DNA from: Falciphora oryzae
Lineage: Eukaryota; Ascomycota; Sordariomycetes; Magnaporthales; Magnaporthaceae
Assembly (NCBI GenBank): GCA_000733355.1
Contig: JNVV01000032.1
Coordinates: forward strand, 391,134 to 455,133
Length of the DNA: 64,000 bases
Reading direction: 5' to 3'
In this document: positions 1 through 11,076 of the stretch, piece after piece
Layout of the letters: each line of letters opens with the position of its first letter
How positions within the stretch are numbered: the first letter of the stretch is position 1
The notes under the pieces: generated by a model
Seen by the model: the letters and a program-made list of their open reading frames with translations, nothing else
The model's database searches: none
What the model was told of the DNA's origin: nothing
Made by a program: the position numbers and the translations under genes

Positions 1-1235
1 GGACTCTGTGTTACAAATTAAATAAAACTAAACTCCAAAATCGTTCTCTTTCCCGAACTCTGAGACCCTCGAGCACGCAAGAAATGTTGGACGCCAAGTT
101 TCCCTGATGATGCGCATGTGTATCTCAGTCTTCTCTCCCCGGCAGGCACTGGTGAGGGCGGGAACGCACGATTCCAGCGAAAATGGACTTTGAACGCGGC
201 CGAGGTTGGTTCTCCGCAGAATGTGTCTGTTCTTTGCATTGACCTCGGACAACCATAAATTTTTACGCTTTTTGTTTGGAGATAATGCTGGAATTTTGCA
301 TTTTGGCGCAGCCAATGTTTGCGCTGGAGCTGCTAATCTGGTGGGTGGAATCCAGATGCGGGCAATGATTGACGAGGCGTCTCAGCGTTTGGTGGTGGAT
401 GTCCGTGGCTGACCCGTGCTGTCTACCTCCTTTGGTCCTTCCGCATTCGGCACTGTCCTCGCTCGCTTCAGGCACCGAACGGCAGGTCCTTCGGGCCACA
501 TGTTTTTACGACACTGGGTGCCTAGCTGTGGCTGAAGCTCCTGTCTTTGTTCAAACCTTGGAGGCAGCGACATGCGTCATTGGGCACAGTGCGTCCAGGC
601 AAGCCAGGCGCCTGGTACCTCTGCCTAATCAAACTCAGAGCTCAGCTCTCGTCCAAAGTCAACCCCGCGATCCTTTTCTCCATTGATTCCAGGAGCGAGC
701 CGCTCTCCCCTGCCCGTGACGCCTCGCGCATCCAGGACTTCAATTCTGGCCGTCGATCATCGCGACTGCGCACTTCCCTTGCAATCTCAAGGAGCACAGG
801 CAGCGGAGCCCGGCACCCGGGACCAAGCCTAGCGACGTCTCCATTGGGCGATTTCTTGCCGGACGCCGCTCCCCTTCAAGCCGCCTCCGTGCCGTCGGCC
901 GAGGTCGATTTGCGCTTGCAGTTTGCAGGAGAGCGAGCGCAGCAAACACCACCGCCGGGCAGTCACGACAGTTGCCTACAGACCGGCCTCGGCCGCACGT
1001 CTTCCATTTCACGAGGCATTTCCCTCCCCGGGCATTCGTTTGCGGCTTTTATTGTCTCCACTTTGTGCCCCTCTCGCTCGCCACTGTTACGACCCTGTGT
1101 CTCCTCCTGCACCTTATCGCGACATTTCATATGTCGCTGTTTTGCAGCTGCACTGGCAGTTAAGCTCACAAGGGAGAGAGCACCGTGACTGAGTCGAAGA
1201 GCCGCGTCTCTCGCAATCGAGGCGCGCCATTCGCC
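1..1235. other. Non-coding leader and intergenic region
   Basis: No convincing gene is seen here. Open frames exist, for example 547-1188 on the plus strand, but their composition is that of C/T-rich untranslated DNA and no family is recognisable. The stretch just before 1236 probably holds the promoter and 5' UTR of the F-box-like gene. Confidence 0.5.
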
Positions 1236-2765
1236 ATGGCCGGCGTCGGCTACATCGCCTGGGACTGCAGAGACCAGGAGGACCGCGCCACCCTTCTCTA
1301 CAAGGAAGGCGAGAAGCGCCGAAAGGTTGAGGAGGAGAACCAGAAGCTCAAGCGGCTGCTACGCGAGCATGGCATCTGCTGGTCGCCCGCTGTCGCGCAC
1401 CGTTCTGATTTCTTCGACGGTCCCTCCGACGTCAAGCTCAGTGCCCACGACCGTGCCACCCGTACTGCCACGCGCGCGCGCACTGCTGCTGCCCGCGCAG
1501 CAGACAAGGGAGCCAGGCTGCCTACAGAGATATTCCTCCGTATCATCGAGTTTGCTATGACCAGCTCCGGCCCCATCATCGACCCGCTGTCCAAGCCGCA
1601 CCAACGAAGCATCACCGTCAAGGAGGCCCGCGCGGGATCTGGCATTGCCATTGGCCTGATGGCCGTCTCGCGCGCTTTCCACGTCGAGGCAACCAAGGTC
1701 CTGTGGAGCAGAAATACGTTCACTTTCACGACTCCCGAGGCCCTGCTCGGAATGGCCGACCTGTCTCTCGAGATCCGTAGCCAAATAAAGCACATCAATC
1801 TTCGCATCATTGCTCGTTTCTACAAGGACGACAGCCATCGCCTGTCGCTGCCCAAAAGGGATCACCCCAATCTCCCCAAGGCCCTTGACCTCCCTATCAA
1901 CGAGCGGCCCAAGGGCCACAGCGGCGCCATCGGCGGTCTTCGGTCCTATGCTTGGCTCCAGGTTGTCGACTTCCTCGCCGCGCTCCTGCCCCCTTTCCAG
2001 CCACCGCCGCAGCCAAAAGACAAGAAGAGGAAGAGAGATCCCCAGCAGCGTACTCCCCTCCCTCGCCCGCGTCTCCTTCCCAATCTCGACAAGATGAGGA
2101 TCGATCTTGTCAACTTCCCTCAGCGCCTGCTCCGAAGCCTACCCGCCAACGACCTGCACCAAATGGCAGCACACGAACTCGCCTGCACCCTCAGCGAGCT
2201 GACAGTCACAGGCTTCCCTTGCTGCACAGTCGGAATTAGAGCAGCCTCGGACGTGTCGGAGATGCTCAGAGACAACGGCCTCTTCATCGATGGAGGCGTG
2301 GTTTACATGCAGCAGAGAGGTGGCCGGGTCGAGAAAGTCAAGAAAACACCCGCCATTACGTGCAAAGTCATCCGTCCCCGACTCCCCGCCCACAAGAAAT
2401 CCACCAACAACAATGCAGGATCGGAGGATGGACTACCGTCGGACAGCGGCTCAATGCTCGACGACAACTGGCAACCCCTGGACATTCACCATCACCATCA
2501 CAACAACGAGAACTATGATCCGTTGCCCGTCCCGGTCGAGACCGAAGGCGAACGTTCCTGCTGGGAGAGTGGCACGATCTGGAAGCAGGTTCCTTCATCA
2601 CTCGTCTCCGAAGAGGTGCGAGAGTGGGTCGAGTTTGAATCAGAGCGCGGATTTGCACTGGAAGATGTCATGTGGCCCGATTCGGACGATGACGAGGACG
2701 AGCTGCGTGTTGCGTGCAAGAAGTGCCACAAGGTGCACTTTGACCCCATGTTCGACTCGGACTGA
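1236..2765 (+). CDS. F-box-like domain protein, fungal, function unknown
   Basis: Single-exon frame of 509 codons. I chose the ATG at 1236 because its context (gccATGg) is strong. An in-frame ATG at 1185 would add 17 residues. Near the N-terminus there is a charged heptad-like helix (EKRRKVEEENQKLKRLL), then an F-box-like stretch (LPTEIFLRIIEFA). The latter is usually an adaptor module linking substrates to SCF ubiquitin ligases. A basic low-complexity linker, a run of five histidines near residue 415 and an acidic C-terminal tail with a CxxC pair (CKKCHKVHFDP) follow. I recognise the general layout of a conserved fungal hypothetical protein but no named family member. That it is a real gene is well supported by length and codon use. 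A ubiquitin-ligase role is inferred only from the F-box-like segment. Confidence 0.75.
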   Translation: MAGVGYIAWDCRDQEDRATLLYKEGEKRRKVEEENQKLKRLLREHGICWSPAVAHRSDFFDGPSDVKLSAHDRATRTATRARTAAARAADKGARLPTEIFLRIIEFAMTSSGPIIDPLSKPHQRSITVKEARAGSGIAIGLMAVSRAFHVEATKVLWSRNTFTFTTPEALLGMADLSLEIRSQIKHINLRIIARFYKDDSHRLSLPKRDHPNLPKALDLPINERPKGHSGAIGGLRSYAWLQVVDFLAALLPPFQPPPQPKDKKRKRDPQQRTPLPRPRLLPNLDKMRIDLVNFPQRLLRSLPANDLHQMAAHELACTLSELTVTGFPCCTVGIRAASDVSEMLRDNGLFIDGGVVYMQQRGGRVEKVKKTPAITCKVIRPRLPAHKKSTNNNAGSEDGLPSDSGSMLDDNWQPLDIHHHHHNNENYDPLPVPVETEGERSCWESGTIWKQVPSSLVSEEVREWVEFESERGFALEDVMWPDSDDDEDELRVACKKCHKVHFDPMFDSD

Positions 2766-3342
2766 GCGGGCGGGGTGAGTGATTCCAGCGACTTGTGGCT
2801 TTTAGTTGTCATCATATTTAACCCTCATCGGCGGTTTGGTATGCTTATCACGTCAGCATGGTTCAGCCTGTTCACGACAGTATTACATACCATGGGAGTA
2901 AAGGAAACGGTGTTTTCAGCACACGCAAAGAAGACGGGGACAGTCGGTGGCTTTCGAGCCGATGGGTTAGACTACGGCTGATGTCGGTTATTATCTGACA
3001 CTTGTCGTTGGCCTCAGTTTATATCACGTTTACTACCATATTGATAGCTTCCTGTGGCACGATGATCTCTTTTGTCCATAGAGTATTGCCAACGAAGATT
3101 TAACACAACTCCTGTCCGACAATTTTGAGCATGACGTGAATACCTAATTACTTGTTCTGACCTTTGGGGACATGGAAAGATATAAACTATCAAATACAAA
3201 GACAACTAGACAAAAGTGTTGATATGTAGGATAATTATTCCGGAAATGTTGCCCAAGCCTGGATGTTTCCAGACCCTCACGCATAGCCAATTGTTGATAA
3301 GGCTGTCTACTGTACCCGAGCTGAAGCTATTACCACGGTGAA
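2766..3342. other. Intergenic, 3' flank of the F-box-like gene
   Basis: AT-richer DNA following the stop codon. No gene is seen. Confidence 0.5.
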
Positions 3343-3344
3343 TA

Positions 3345-3490
3345 GGGTAAGCGAAAACCCACCCACGGGTCCTCAGAGGACCCAAAGCTTATTTTTTTTG
3401 CTAACAAAATCTAACTATAGAAACATTTTGTTAGCAAAAAATCCAAGCTCTAGGACCCGTGGGTACCCATTTATGGGTTTTCGCCGACCC
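3345..3490. mobile_element. MITE-like palindromic element (146 bp, TA-flanked)
   Basis: The whole 146 bp folds back on itself. The ends are GGGTaaGCGAAAACCCA and its near-perfect inverse TGGGTTTTCGccgACCC. Further in, ACGGGTCCT pairs with AGGACCCGT. The centre has a perfect 14-bp stem (TTTGCTAACAAAAT / ATTTTGTTAGCAAA). TA dinucleotides flank both ends (3343-3344 and 3491-3492), the target duplication of Tc1/mariner/pogo transposons. It has no coding capacity, so it fits a non-autonomous miniature inverted-repeat element. Confidence 0.8.
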
Positions 3491-3492
3491 TA

Positions 3493-6092
3493 TTACCACC
3501 TCCAGGCCAAGGATACTATCACGCCCGAGTAGCCCCCAGGCGGTTATTAAGCTTGAGGAATCTAAGGAAACACTCGTGCATGAGCTACCAGACGAGGCAC
3601 CAAGCTAGTCCGTCCCAGTGGCTTGGACCAGCGACGGGAAGGCACAAGGTACTTTTATATTGCAGGGGAAATCGCAGGTCGAAGCAGGTACGATGCCAGC
3701 GGTTAACCCGTAATCATCCGGGCTAATAACAGTCGAGCATTCCGACAGGCAAATCAACAGGTAGTCAAAGCAAAGAGACCAAGTAAAGCGTGCTCTCTCT
3801 CTACCTACGCCCCACCACCCCCCAAGGCCACTGGGAGGCCCTGTACTATGTTGTGTCCCCTCGAGTGCCGTTAGGCCCCCAGCTACTAATCTTTTCCCTG
3901 TCGACCAGCCGCGCATGCTTTTACAGGCCTTCAAAGAAGATCAGCTATGCCCCTCGTGGAGGGTTGTGGCCTTTGCCCATCGCCAGGCCTTTACAATGTT
4001 GATACCCCAGGCACCAAGTCATGGCAGCAGTGCTGCCGATACGTGCGATTCGGTCTCCACGGCGCCCCGGGCCAGTGTGGACCTTCCAGCGATTCTCGGA
4101 GCCGGGATCGACCTTCCTGTCTCTGAAGAGAGCCGCGAAATATCCAAGACCCTGAAAATGATAGCGACGCATTGTCTCCCCTGGCAGTCGGGGTGCGTGC
4201 GATTAACCTTGACCGTTTCAGGGATAGAGAAACCCCAGTGATGGGCATCGGGTATTTTGCGGCTTCCCGGCCGAGGGGCACATCTAGGTAGGTAGGTTGG
4301 GTTGCCTACAGGCCTTCCTATCTTGGTAGGTGTCTATCCGTCGTTCTTGACTGGCCCGAATTAATATAGTTTGGCCATCGGCTGATAAAGCGCTTTGCAG
4401 GCGTTGAGGGTATGAGTTTTTTTTTGCTTGACTCTGTTCGAGCGATGGGTGGCCTGTCTGGCCTGTCAGGAGGTTGGAATTAGAAATTAGAGTGGATTGC
4501 CCGGGCGGTCAGGGGTGTCTCGAATGACTTTTTTTGAGCAAAATAGGTACAGGCACCCGTCCATATTCCTGGGACCCGTTCGGCCCGACTTTCCTCCGTC
4601 TTGAAAGGAACCAAAATAAAACCTCGCTTGCCCGCCGCCACCAAAGCTTGATGTGCTATTTACTACCACATACTCACGCATCAAGCGCATGCCAAAACTG
4701 GCCGGATCCAATCGATGGTGGCGGCTACCCTTGCATCCACAAGGAAGGCGGGCGGTCCGGGGCGTGATGTTTTGTCAACACGAGTCAAAACATGGTAATC
4801 TTGTGGGGCCCCTGCCTGGGGGAGGGACACCCGCTGTCAACCTTGCCGAGACCTCGCTTGCGGCTCTCGAGCCCCGTGCGTGCGTACTGCGCAGTCTCCC
4901 CCGACTTTCATCGTTTGCCACTGCTCGGGTGTTTCCCTGGCCAAGAACCGCGGTGTACATAGGCAAGGCCTGGTCTCGGTTGACCTTGCCTGGGTAGGTA
5001 CGGAGGAGATACGCCGGAAGCGCGCTGCGGCTACGTGAAGGCAACAACCGGGCCGCTCTTCTTGGCTCACGCAACTGCGATAGCCGCGTGCATAGTAAGG
5101 ATACTGCCGGCATATCGGCACCATCACTCGATCAACGGGTTCGCGCGGGTGGTTGTCGCACGCTGACCGTGACATCGGGGGAGGTTGTTGCAGCTGCAGG
5201 GCGGTGGGCGGCTTCGGCCGGCGGCCTCTTCGCGTGTATCGACCAGACGGTTACGCTCGTTCTCATTCGTACGGGGTTTCCCCTGGGCCAATGATCGGGG
5301 GGGGAAACGTGCTCTCCTGGCGGGATCTGAAGATTTTGGACACCCGTCATCTCGGTTTGACGCGACGATTCGAATGATACCCGGCTCCAGCTGCAGTAGG
5401 GCTCTCCTCTTGGCGGGGTCTGTTTCATGGTGGTTGGCAGAGCCACCGTATATCGGGCTAATTTTGGCCATCGGAGCGAGAGCGCGAGAGCAACGTGGGG
5501 ATAAGATCGGGTTGGAGGGCGGAAGAATGGTTGCCCGATGCCCTTCGCAGGGGATGCGGTAGGAAGACCGCACGTCGTCGCATGGGTCTCGCGTGGGGCC
5601 GCGGCTCAGGGAGGGAAGGCCTTGGCTTCAATGTGGATTGCTTCATCCCATCTTTTTCTATGGGGACCAGGTGCTAAATTGAGTAGGAAATCGACAGCAC
5701 GCCTTCTTGTAATCGACTAGGCTGGCATGGTGGGCTTGTAGATGTTTGCAACCGTCGATCGAAAAATAGTAGCAAACCGCCAAGAGTCGGTGGCGCTTCT
5801 ACGGCGCTGCTATGGAAGTCAAGCGAGGATAAATGGCTGGCCGTCCACCACCATCAAGTCTCTCTTGCTCCTCCTTTCTCACCACACTCGGGCATCATCT
5901 CCTTTTGTCTTTTGTTTTCTGTTTTTTTTTTTCTTTTTCTTTTCCTTTTGTCTTTTCCTTTTGTCTCTGTCTCATTCCTACCTTCATCCTTCCTTCCAAC
6001 CCGCCGCCTCTTCCTTTTTTTTTTTTTTTTTTTTTTTCGTTTTCGAACCAACCGACTATCGACAACCCCAACGGTTTCTTTCAGCAGCAACA
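3493..6092. other. Long intergenic region before the peptide-precursor gene
   Basis: About 2.6 kb without a supportable gene. Immediately after the MITE a short frame (about 3510-3609) reads like a broken coding remnant, but it is too short to assign. The last 200 bp are the pyrimidine-rich promoter of the next gene. Confidence 0.5.
5901..6038 (+). promoter_or_regulatory. Pyrimidine-rich promoter / 5' UTR tract
   Basis: A nearly unbroken C/T tract ends in a run of 23 T (6015-6037), about 55 bp before the ATG at 6093. Such CT tracts are common upstream of highly expressed genes in filamentous fungi. The role here is inferred from position. Confidence 0.5.
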
Positions 6093-6476
6093 ATGCAGTT
6101 TTCCAAGATCTCGTTCACCCAGGTCCTCGTGGCCGGCCTCCTGGTCACCTCGGCCGCGGGCGCCCCCCTGCCCCTGTCGGGCGACCTCACCATCCGCGAT
6201 GACTTCTCCGGCCTCGAAGCCCGCGACATGATGTACGCCCGCGACCCCAAGAGCAAGTTCAGCAAGTTCATGAGCAAGGTCGGCAACGCCATCAAACCCA
6301 TCGCCAATGCCGCCATCCAGACCGTCGCCCCCGGAATCGAGATCGGCAAGCGTGACGTCGTCGACACCATCGAGACCCGCGACGTCGACGAGGCCCCCGA
6401 GTTTGATGAGGCTGCTGGGTTTGACGAGGCCCCCGAGTCCCTCGAGACCCGCGACTTCGAGGAGCACTGGGAGTAA
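6093..6476 (+). CDS. Small secreted peptide precursor, cationic helix plus acidic tail
   Basis: Single exon, 127 codons. I chose the ATG at 6093 (context caacaATGC), which starts a textbook signal peptide (MQFSKISFTQVLVAGLLVTS, cut near Ala24). A longer open frame begins at 5742 but runs through the T-tract and is untranslated. After the signal come three parts. First is a short spacer. Second is a lysine-rich amphipathic stretch without cysteines, residues 53-78 (KSKFSKFMSKVGNAIKPI and on). Third is a dibasic Lys86-Arg87 site followed by a very acidic 40-residue tail with a DEAPEF/DEAAGF/DEAPES repeat. Arg-Asp dipeptides recur six times (35, 44, 50, 87, 96, 120), suggesting processing by Kex2-like or other proteases. 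This would fit a secreted antimicrobial, signalling or effector peptide whose acidic pro-part masks a cationic helix. That is inference, and I do not recognise a named family. Confidence 0.75.
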   Translation: MQFSKISFTQVLVAGLLVTSAAGAPLPLSGDLTIRDDFSGLEARDMMYARDPKSKFSKFMSKVGNAIKPIANAAIQTVAPGIEIGKRDVVDTIETRDVDEAPEFDEAAGFDEAPESLETRDFEEHWE

Positions 6477-6668
6477 ACTCGCTTCTATCGCTCTCGCACT
6501 GATAGGTGAGCCAAAGGCGGTTAGCACGGCCGTCTTCTTTCCTCCCATCTCTTCTTTTTGTTTTCGTTTCGGTCAGGATTTTGTGGGTGCATAGCGTTGC
6601 GGTTCAGGGGGCGGCGTGTTGGTTTGGTTGGACGTTGTCTACACTTTTGGTTTTGATATTGGCAGATA

Positions 6669-7360
6669 ACGTGGTTCACAAGCGAGTCGGACACCCAAGC
6701 GAGTCGGACAGCGAATCGGATAGCAGGAAAACGCATATTAAATACCTTTTTTTTTCAGTTAAATAACTCGCTCAATTTCTAGTCAAATGCTAGCAAAATT
6801 TAACCAATTATATATAATTATATAAAAAAATTAATTTTATTTTTTTTATAATTTTCCCACCTTCCTTTTTAAGTTAGTTTGCGTATTACATACAGTGCGA
6901 CGTACAGTATTGCAAACTAACCCAAAAGGAATAATAATAAAAATGTTGGATCATAATTCCAGCATAATTGCATCATTATTCTGGCGCATGCACTTGAGGG
7001 ATCTGGAGGCCTGGAGGGCCAAGCTCTACAGGCAATGTATATAAGGGCTTGGTTGCCCTCCCTCTCTGGCAGATAGATCCCTTTCTTCTTCGTGCACAAT
7101 AGATTATGATTCCTCTGATATAAGGGATCATTGTTCACCCTGTTTTGGAGATCTCCGAGCCCACAGGAGTACATACTCCTACCAACAAAAAATCTGAAAA
7201 AAATATTTTTACAATCGTTATATAATTAACTATAACTGTTTAAAATTTCAGCGAATTTTACAGTAAATTGGGCGAAATGCACGGTCGTGCACGGACGGTT
7301 TTAATATGCGTTTTTTACTGTCCGACTCGCTTGGGTGTCCGACTCGCTTGTGAACCACGT
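6669..7360. mobile_element. TA-flanked DNA transposon remnant, interrupted by a solo LTR
   Basis: Long terminal inverted repeats begin ACGTGGTTCACAAGCGAGTC and include a direct repeat of CAAGCGAGTCGGAC spaced by 2 bp. The inverse copy ends at 7360. Both ends abut TA (6667-6668, 7361-7362), as in Tc1/mariner/pogo elements. Inverted similarity extends about 60 bp on each side, to a shared GCATATTA. No transposase is left. The interior is very AT-rich, compatible with RIP mutation or simply a MITE core. Removing the nested LTR and its duplication leaves about 443 bp. Confidence 0.8.
6944..7187. repeat. Solo LTR of a retrotransposon (244 bp), nested
   Basis: It starts TGTTGG and ends CCAACA, the usual Ty1/copia-type LTR termini. 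It is flanked on both sides by a 5-bp duplication AAAAA (6939-6943 and 7188-7192). The inside is GC-richer than the surrounding element and holds a TATATAAGGG box, as expected for an LTR promoter. No retrotransposon body remains, so it is a solo LTR left by recombination. Orientation is not assigned. Confidence 0.75.
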
Positions 7361-7362
7361 TA

Positions 7363-9170
7363 GAGGTTTTTGCTTTCTGCATAGGTATCTCACCAATTGA
7401 TCATTTTAGGATGAGCACAAACGGTCCCGTGCATTGCAAAGTGACTGTGGATTTCGCGGTGCTCCCCGGCAATCTAACCACGGCTTAGGCCGCAGCACTG
7501 AAGGTTTGGTCTGGCCTTCGTCGAGTGCGTCGGCTAGAAATGGGAGCCGCGAGAGTGATTGATGCCTTGAAGATGGAAAAGAGTGGACCAAGGGGCGCAG
7601 GGGTCCCAGCAGTCCGGGCAGCGGGGGAGTCTGGGTGGCATCAGGCGTTTCTGTGCTGGTGGAGATGGCGACTGACCTGTCTCGCCAAACCTCAATAGCG
7701 CGGCCGCTCTTTTTCCCCAGCGACACACCCCGACGCGGCGGGCAGAGAGCAACCCCATGCGTTTATGCCTACCTATCGAGATACAGCGTGTCCAAGGCAG
7801 CCTAGACCTCCATCGAGGGCAACTATCTCTGTCTGAACCGAGAATTGCCTCCTCGTGTGCTAGCTGGATCCTGGGCATCGCCGACAATGCAATATGGCCC
7901 CAAGGGCTCCGCCATCGGCGCGCTGCAGGCCACGCATGCATGGTTTCTTGAAACTAATGCTTCTCTTCTTGGAAGCCTTTGGGTACGAGGACGTTGGGAA
8001 GTCCACAGGCGAGGAAGGGCTCGGCTCGCAAGGATGCGTGATTTGATCAGGCCGTTCCCCCCACCTGAGTGCAACCAGCCGCTCTCGGCTGCAGACGTCC
8101 CCCAGGACACTAAGACCGCCGGAGGTGTGGCCCGATCCTGGATTTTTTACGTCCTTGGTACCCGCTCCCGCTCGTTGATTCTATTGGGACGCTTCTTTTT
8201 GCTCCTTTCTCATTTTTCCAACGCCTAGCCGGAAGAACCAGGGAACGACGGCGCGGACCAACGGTTGCAACCATACATGTTGGTGCGTGGCCTGGGTCTG
8301 CCAGTTATTCCCCCGAAACCACGTGGGCTATGCAAGCCGTGGTGAGTGACATCAGCCCGGAGTAATTACCTGCCCGCATGTTTTGATGGTTATCGCCAAG
8401 GTCTAATTACATGCCCAAGGCACGTACATGCGGATGTACGAGGCTCGCTCGCCCGCAAATGCTCGCCAGCAGGGTCATCATATGCTTGTATCGATATCTG
8501 TGGTCTGCACCGCAGTTTGGTCGGTGTGCTGCCGGAGTTACTGCAAGAGCCGTGTTTGATGCTCACAAAGCAGCAGAGATACTGTATTGAAGACAATCCA
8601 TTGTCTTTACTTGGATGTCAACCAAGAAGGGGCTCCTCCTGAACCCCGCAGCGCGTCGGTCAGTCGGCCGGCCGCCAACCCCCACCCCCGGGCAAGCGAA
8701 GGGGGATCAAAACGTCAATAGTCCCATGCAGGCGCTTGGACATTGTCTATTTTCTGTTCTCTTGTTCTCTTGTTCTCTTCCACTGCTCCGCGGGTGCGGC
8801 CATCATGTCACCCATGGGCCTGCAGATAGGACAATCCGGGTAAGTGCTCCACTGCTTTGGGTAAAAGTGGAAGATGTCGGGATCTGCACGTTGGTCGCCG
8901 TATTGTTTCTTTCATGTTCTTCCTGGTCCTCGTCCTGCGTGTGCTGCGGAGCAGAGTCGCAACCGCGAATTGGGTCCCCCTGCAGCCGAGCGATCCTCCC
9001 ACCGTCATCCGCCTCCTTCCACCCTGGGAGACCCGCCGGGGGGGTTTGCGTTGGGGCGATCCCTACCCCGCGAGAGGCGATGCGAGCCAACGCGGCCTGG
9101 GCTTCCATATTTGCAGACGCACGCGAGATGCGCTTGGCTCTTGGGGGTCTTGGCCTGTCGCGCGCGCTGC
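7363..9170. other. Intergenic region between the nested element and the FAD gene
   Basis: About 1.8 kb. The open frames on both strands have no recognisable family or domain. I see only the upstream region of the oxidoreductase gene. Confidence 0.5.
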
Positions 9171-9178
9171 ATATAAAA
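9171..9178 (+). promoter_or_regulatory. TATA box of the FAD oxidoreductase gene
   Basis: ATATAAAA lies 115-122 bp before the ATG at 9293, in an otherwise GC-rich region. Spacing suits a transcription start around 9200-9210. Confidence 0.55.
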
Positions 9179-9292
9179 AGGAGAGCGTCCTCGGCTCGGT
9201 GAGCTTTATGTGACGATGCGAGCCGTCTTTTCAGCTTCCATCCCATTCGATCCTCTGTCCTCTAGCCCCTGTACTCCAACCTCCTGGACAAG

Positions 9293-10817
9293 ATGGTGAA
9301 CAAGCGTCTGCTCGCGGCTCTGGCCTGGGGCCCCGTGCTGATTCGGGCCGCCCCAATCAACGAGGCCGAGTTTTCCTCCGTCATCACTAGGGACGTGGCG
9401 ATCGTAGGCGGCGGCGCTTCGGGCTCGTACGCCGCCGTGAGGCTGCGGGAGGATCTCGGGCACTCTGTTGTCGTCGTGGAGGCGAAGGATCACCTGGTAA
9501 GCAGTGCAAACGCTGTGATATGGGGCACATTCGGGAACTAACGCCCCATCTGCCTTTTAGGGAGGCCATGTGGCGACGTACAACGACCCGGTAACGGGAA
9601 ACCCGTACGACTTTGGCGTGAACTCCTACGTCGACACGGGCGGCGCGCGCGCCTTCTTCGAGCGCATGGGCGTGGCGACGGCGAGCCCGACCCGGGCCGC
9701 GCGCACCAACGTCTACGCCGACTTCCGCACGGGCGAGTCGGTCCCGGGTTGGATCAGCCCCAACAACTCGGCCGCTATGGAGACGTACCTGCAGCTGTGC
9801 CTCAAGTACCAGGACCTGATGCTGCCCGACTACAACAAGTTCCCGGCCGGCGACCAGATCCCCGAGGAGCTGCTGATCCCGTTCGGCGAGTTCGTCGCCA
9901 AGCACGGCATCGAGGCCGCCCTCCCGATGATCTTCCAGATCGCCGGTATGGGTGCGGGTGGTAGCATGCTGAAGCTGCCGACGCTGTACATGATGCAGGC
10001 CTTTGGCGTGCCCATGATCAGGGCGCTGCGCCCGACCACGGGACTCGGGTTCGTCACGGCGTCGCGCAACAACAGCGAACTGTACGGCAACATCGGACGC
10101 CTGCTGGGCGACGACGTGCTCTACTCCAGCCGCGTCGTGCGGGCGGAGCGGCGGGGGTCGCCCTGCTCGGTGCCGGGCGTCAAGCTCGTGGTGCGCCGCG
10201 CCGACGGCAGCAAAGTATTGGTCAAGGCCAAGCGCCTGCTCGTCGCGTTCGAGCCGACGCTGCAGGCGCTCGACGGGCTCGGCGTCGACGGCAAGGAGCG
10301 GGCCGTGTTCGGCAAGTGGAAGGCGTCGCGCGCCTACGTCGGCATCGTGACGCACCCGGCCCTGCCACCCGCCGTGTCCATCATCAACACGCCCGTCGAG
10401 TCGGCGCCCGACAACTACCTCGTCGACCTCGAGGGGCCGTACGTCGTGCGCTACGAGCACTACGGCGCCCCCAGCAACCTCTACCGGGTGCTGATGATGG
10501 GCGACGACACCTTCACGGCCGAGCAGGCAAAGGCCCTGACACAGACCTCGTTCGACAAGCTCGTCGCGAGCGGCGTCGTGCCCGCCAACGCGACGGATGA
10601 GGCCGTCAAGTTCGTCGGCTTCTCTGACCACCGCCAGATGCACCTGCACTTCTCGCGCGAGGAGCTGGAGGCTGGCTTTATCCAGAAGCAGTACGCGCTC
10701 CAGGGCCACCGCTCGACCTTTTACACTGGTGGCGCGTGGACAGCCCAGTTCACCAACGCCGTGTGGACATTTACGGATGGGATCTTGCCCAGGGTGGTCG
10801 AGGGGCTTAAGAAGTAA
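9293..10817 (+). CDS. Secreted FAD-dependent oxidoreductase (beta-cyclopiazonate dehydrogenase-like)
   Basis: Two exons, 9293-9496 and 9561-10817, give 486 residues. The 64-bp intron has GTAAGC, a CTAAC branch site and TTTTAG. An N-terminal signal peptide (about residues 1-20, MVNKRLLAALAWGPVLIRAA) is followed by a Rossmann dinucleotide motif, GGGASG at 39-44, and the ribose-binding acid at the end of beta-2 (VVVEAKDHLGGHV). The intron splits this last motif, and restoring it confirms the splice. The rest matches the flavin-containing amine-oxidase-like fold of fungal secreted FAD dehydrogenases. These oxidise small metabolites, and some act in secondary metabolism. The C-terminal GGAWTAQFTNAVWTF segment is the second FAD-contact region. 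The substrate cannot be deduced and there is no biosynthetic cluster beside it. A TATA box precedes it. Confidence 0.88.
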
Positions 10818-11076
10818 GGGTGTGATTTGTAAATGAGCATGTACAAATGAAGACGTGTAGGAAAGATACATAGTTGATATGACACTTTTTTTTTGAATGA
10901 ATAACGGCAGGGAGGTGAATATTCAAAGGAACAACCGCGTGATAGCAAAAACTACTGAGGTCTTCGCGTAATCCCCCCTCAGTGCCATTGAGTACCCGAT
11001 CCCGGAAGAAGGCATGGATCTGCTGGACGGGCACTCAACGGCGCTTCAAAGGGATCGTCTTCGGACCCTTGGCCGC

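Noticed and set aside
547..1188. 213-codon frame upstream of the F-box-like gene
   Set aside because: Ser/Arg/Pro-rich composition typical of untranslated C/T-rich DNA, with no recognisable motif.
5742..6092. N-terminal extension of the peptide precursor to a 244-residue frame
   Set aside because: It would translate long C/T and T tracts into poly-Phe/Ser. A textbook signal peptide begins at 6093.
9387..10871. 494-codon open frame antisense to the FAD oxidoreductase
   Set aside because: It mirrors the GC-biased third positions of the real gene and shows no domain. The plus-strand gene has a signal peptide, FAD motifs and a proper intron.
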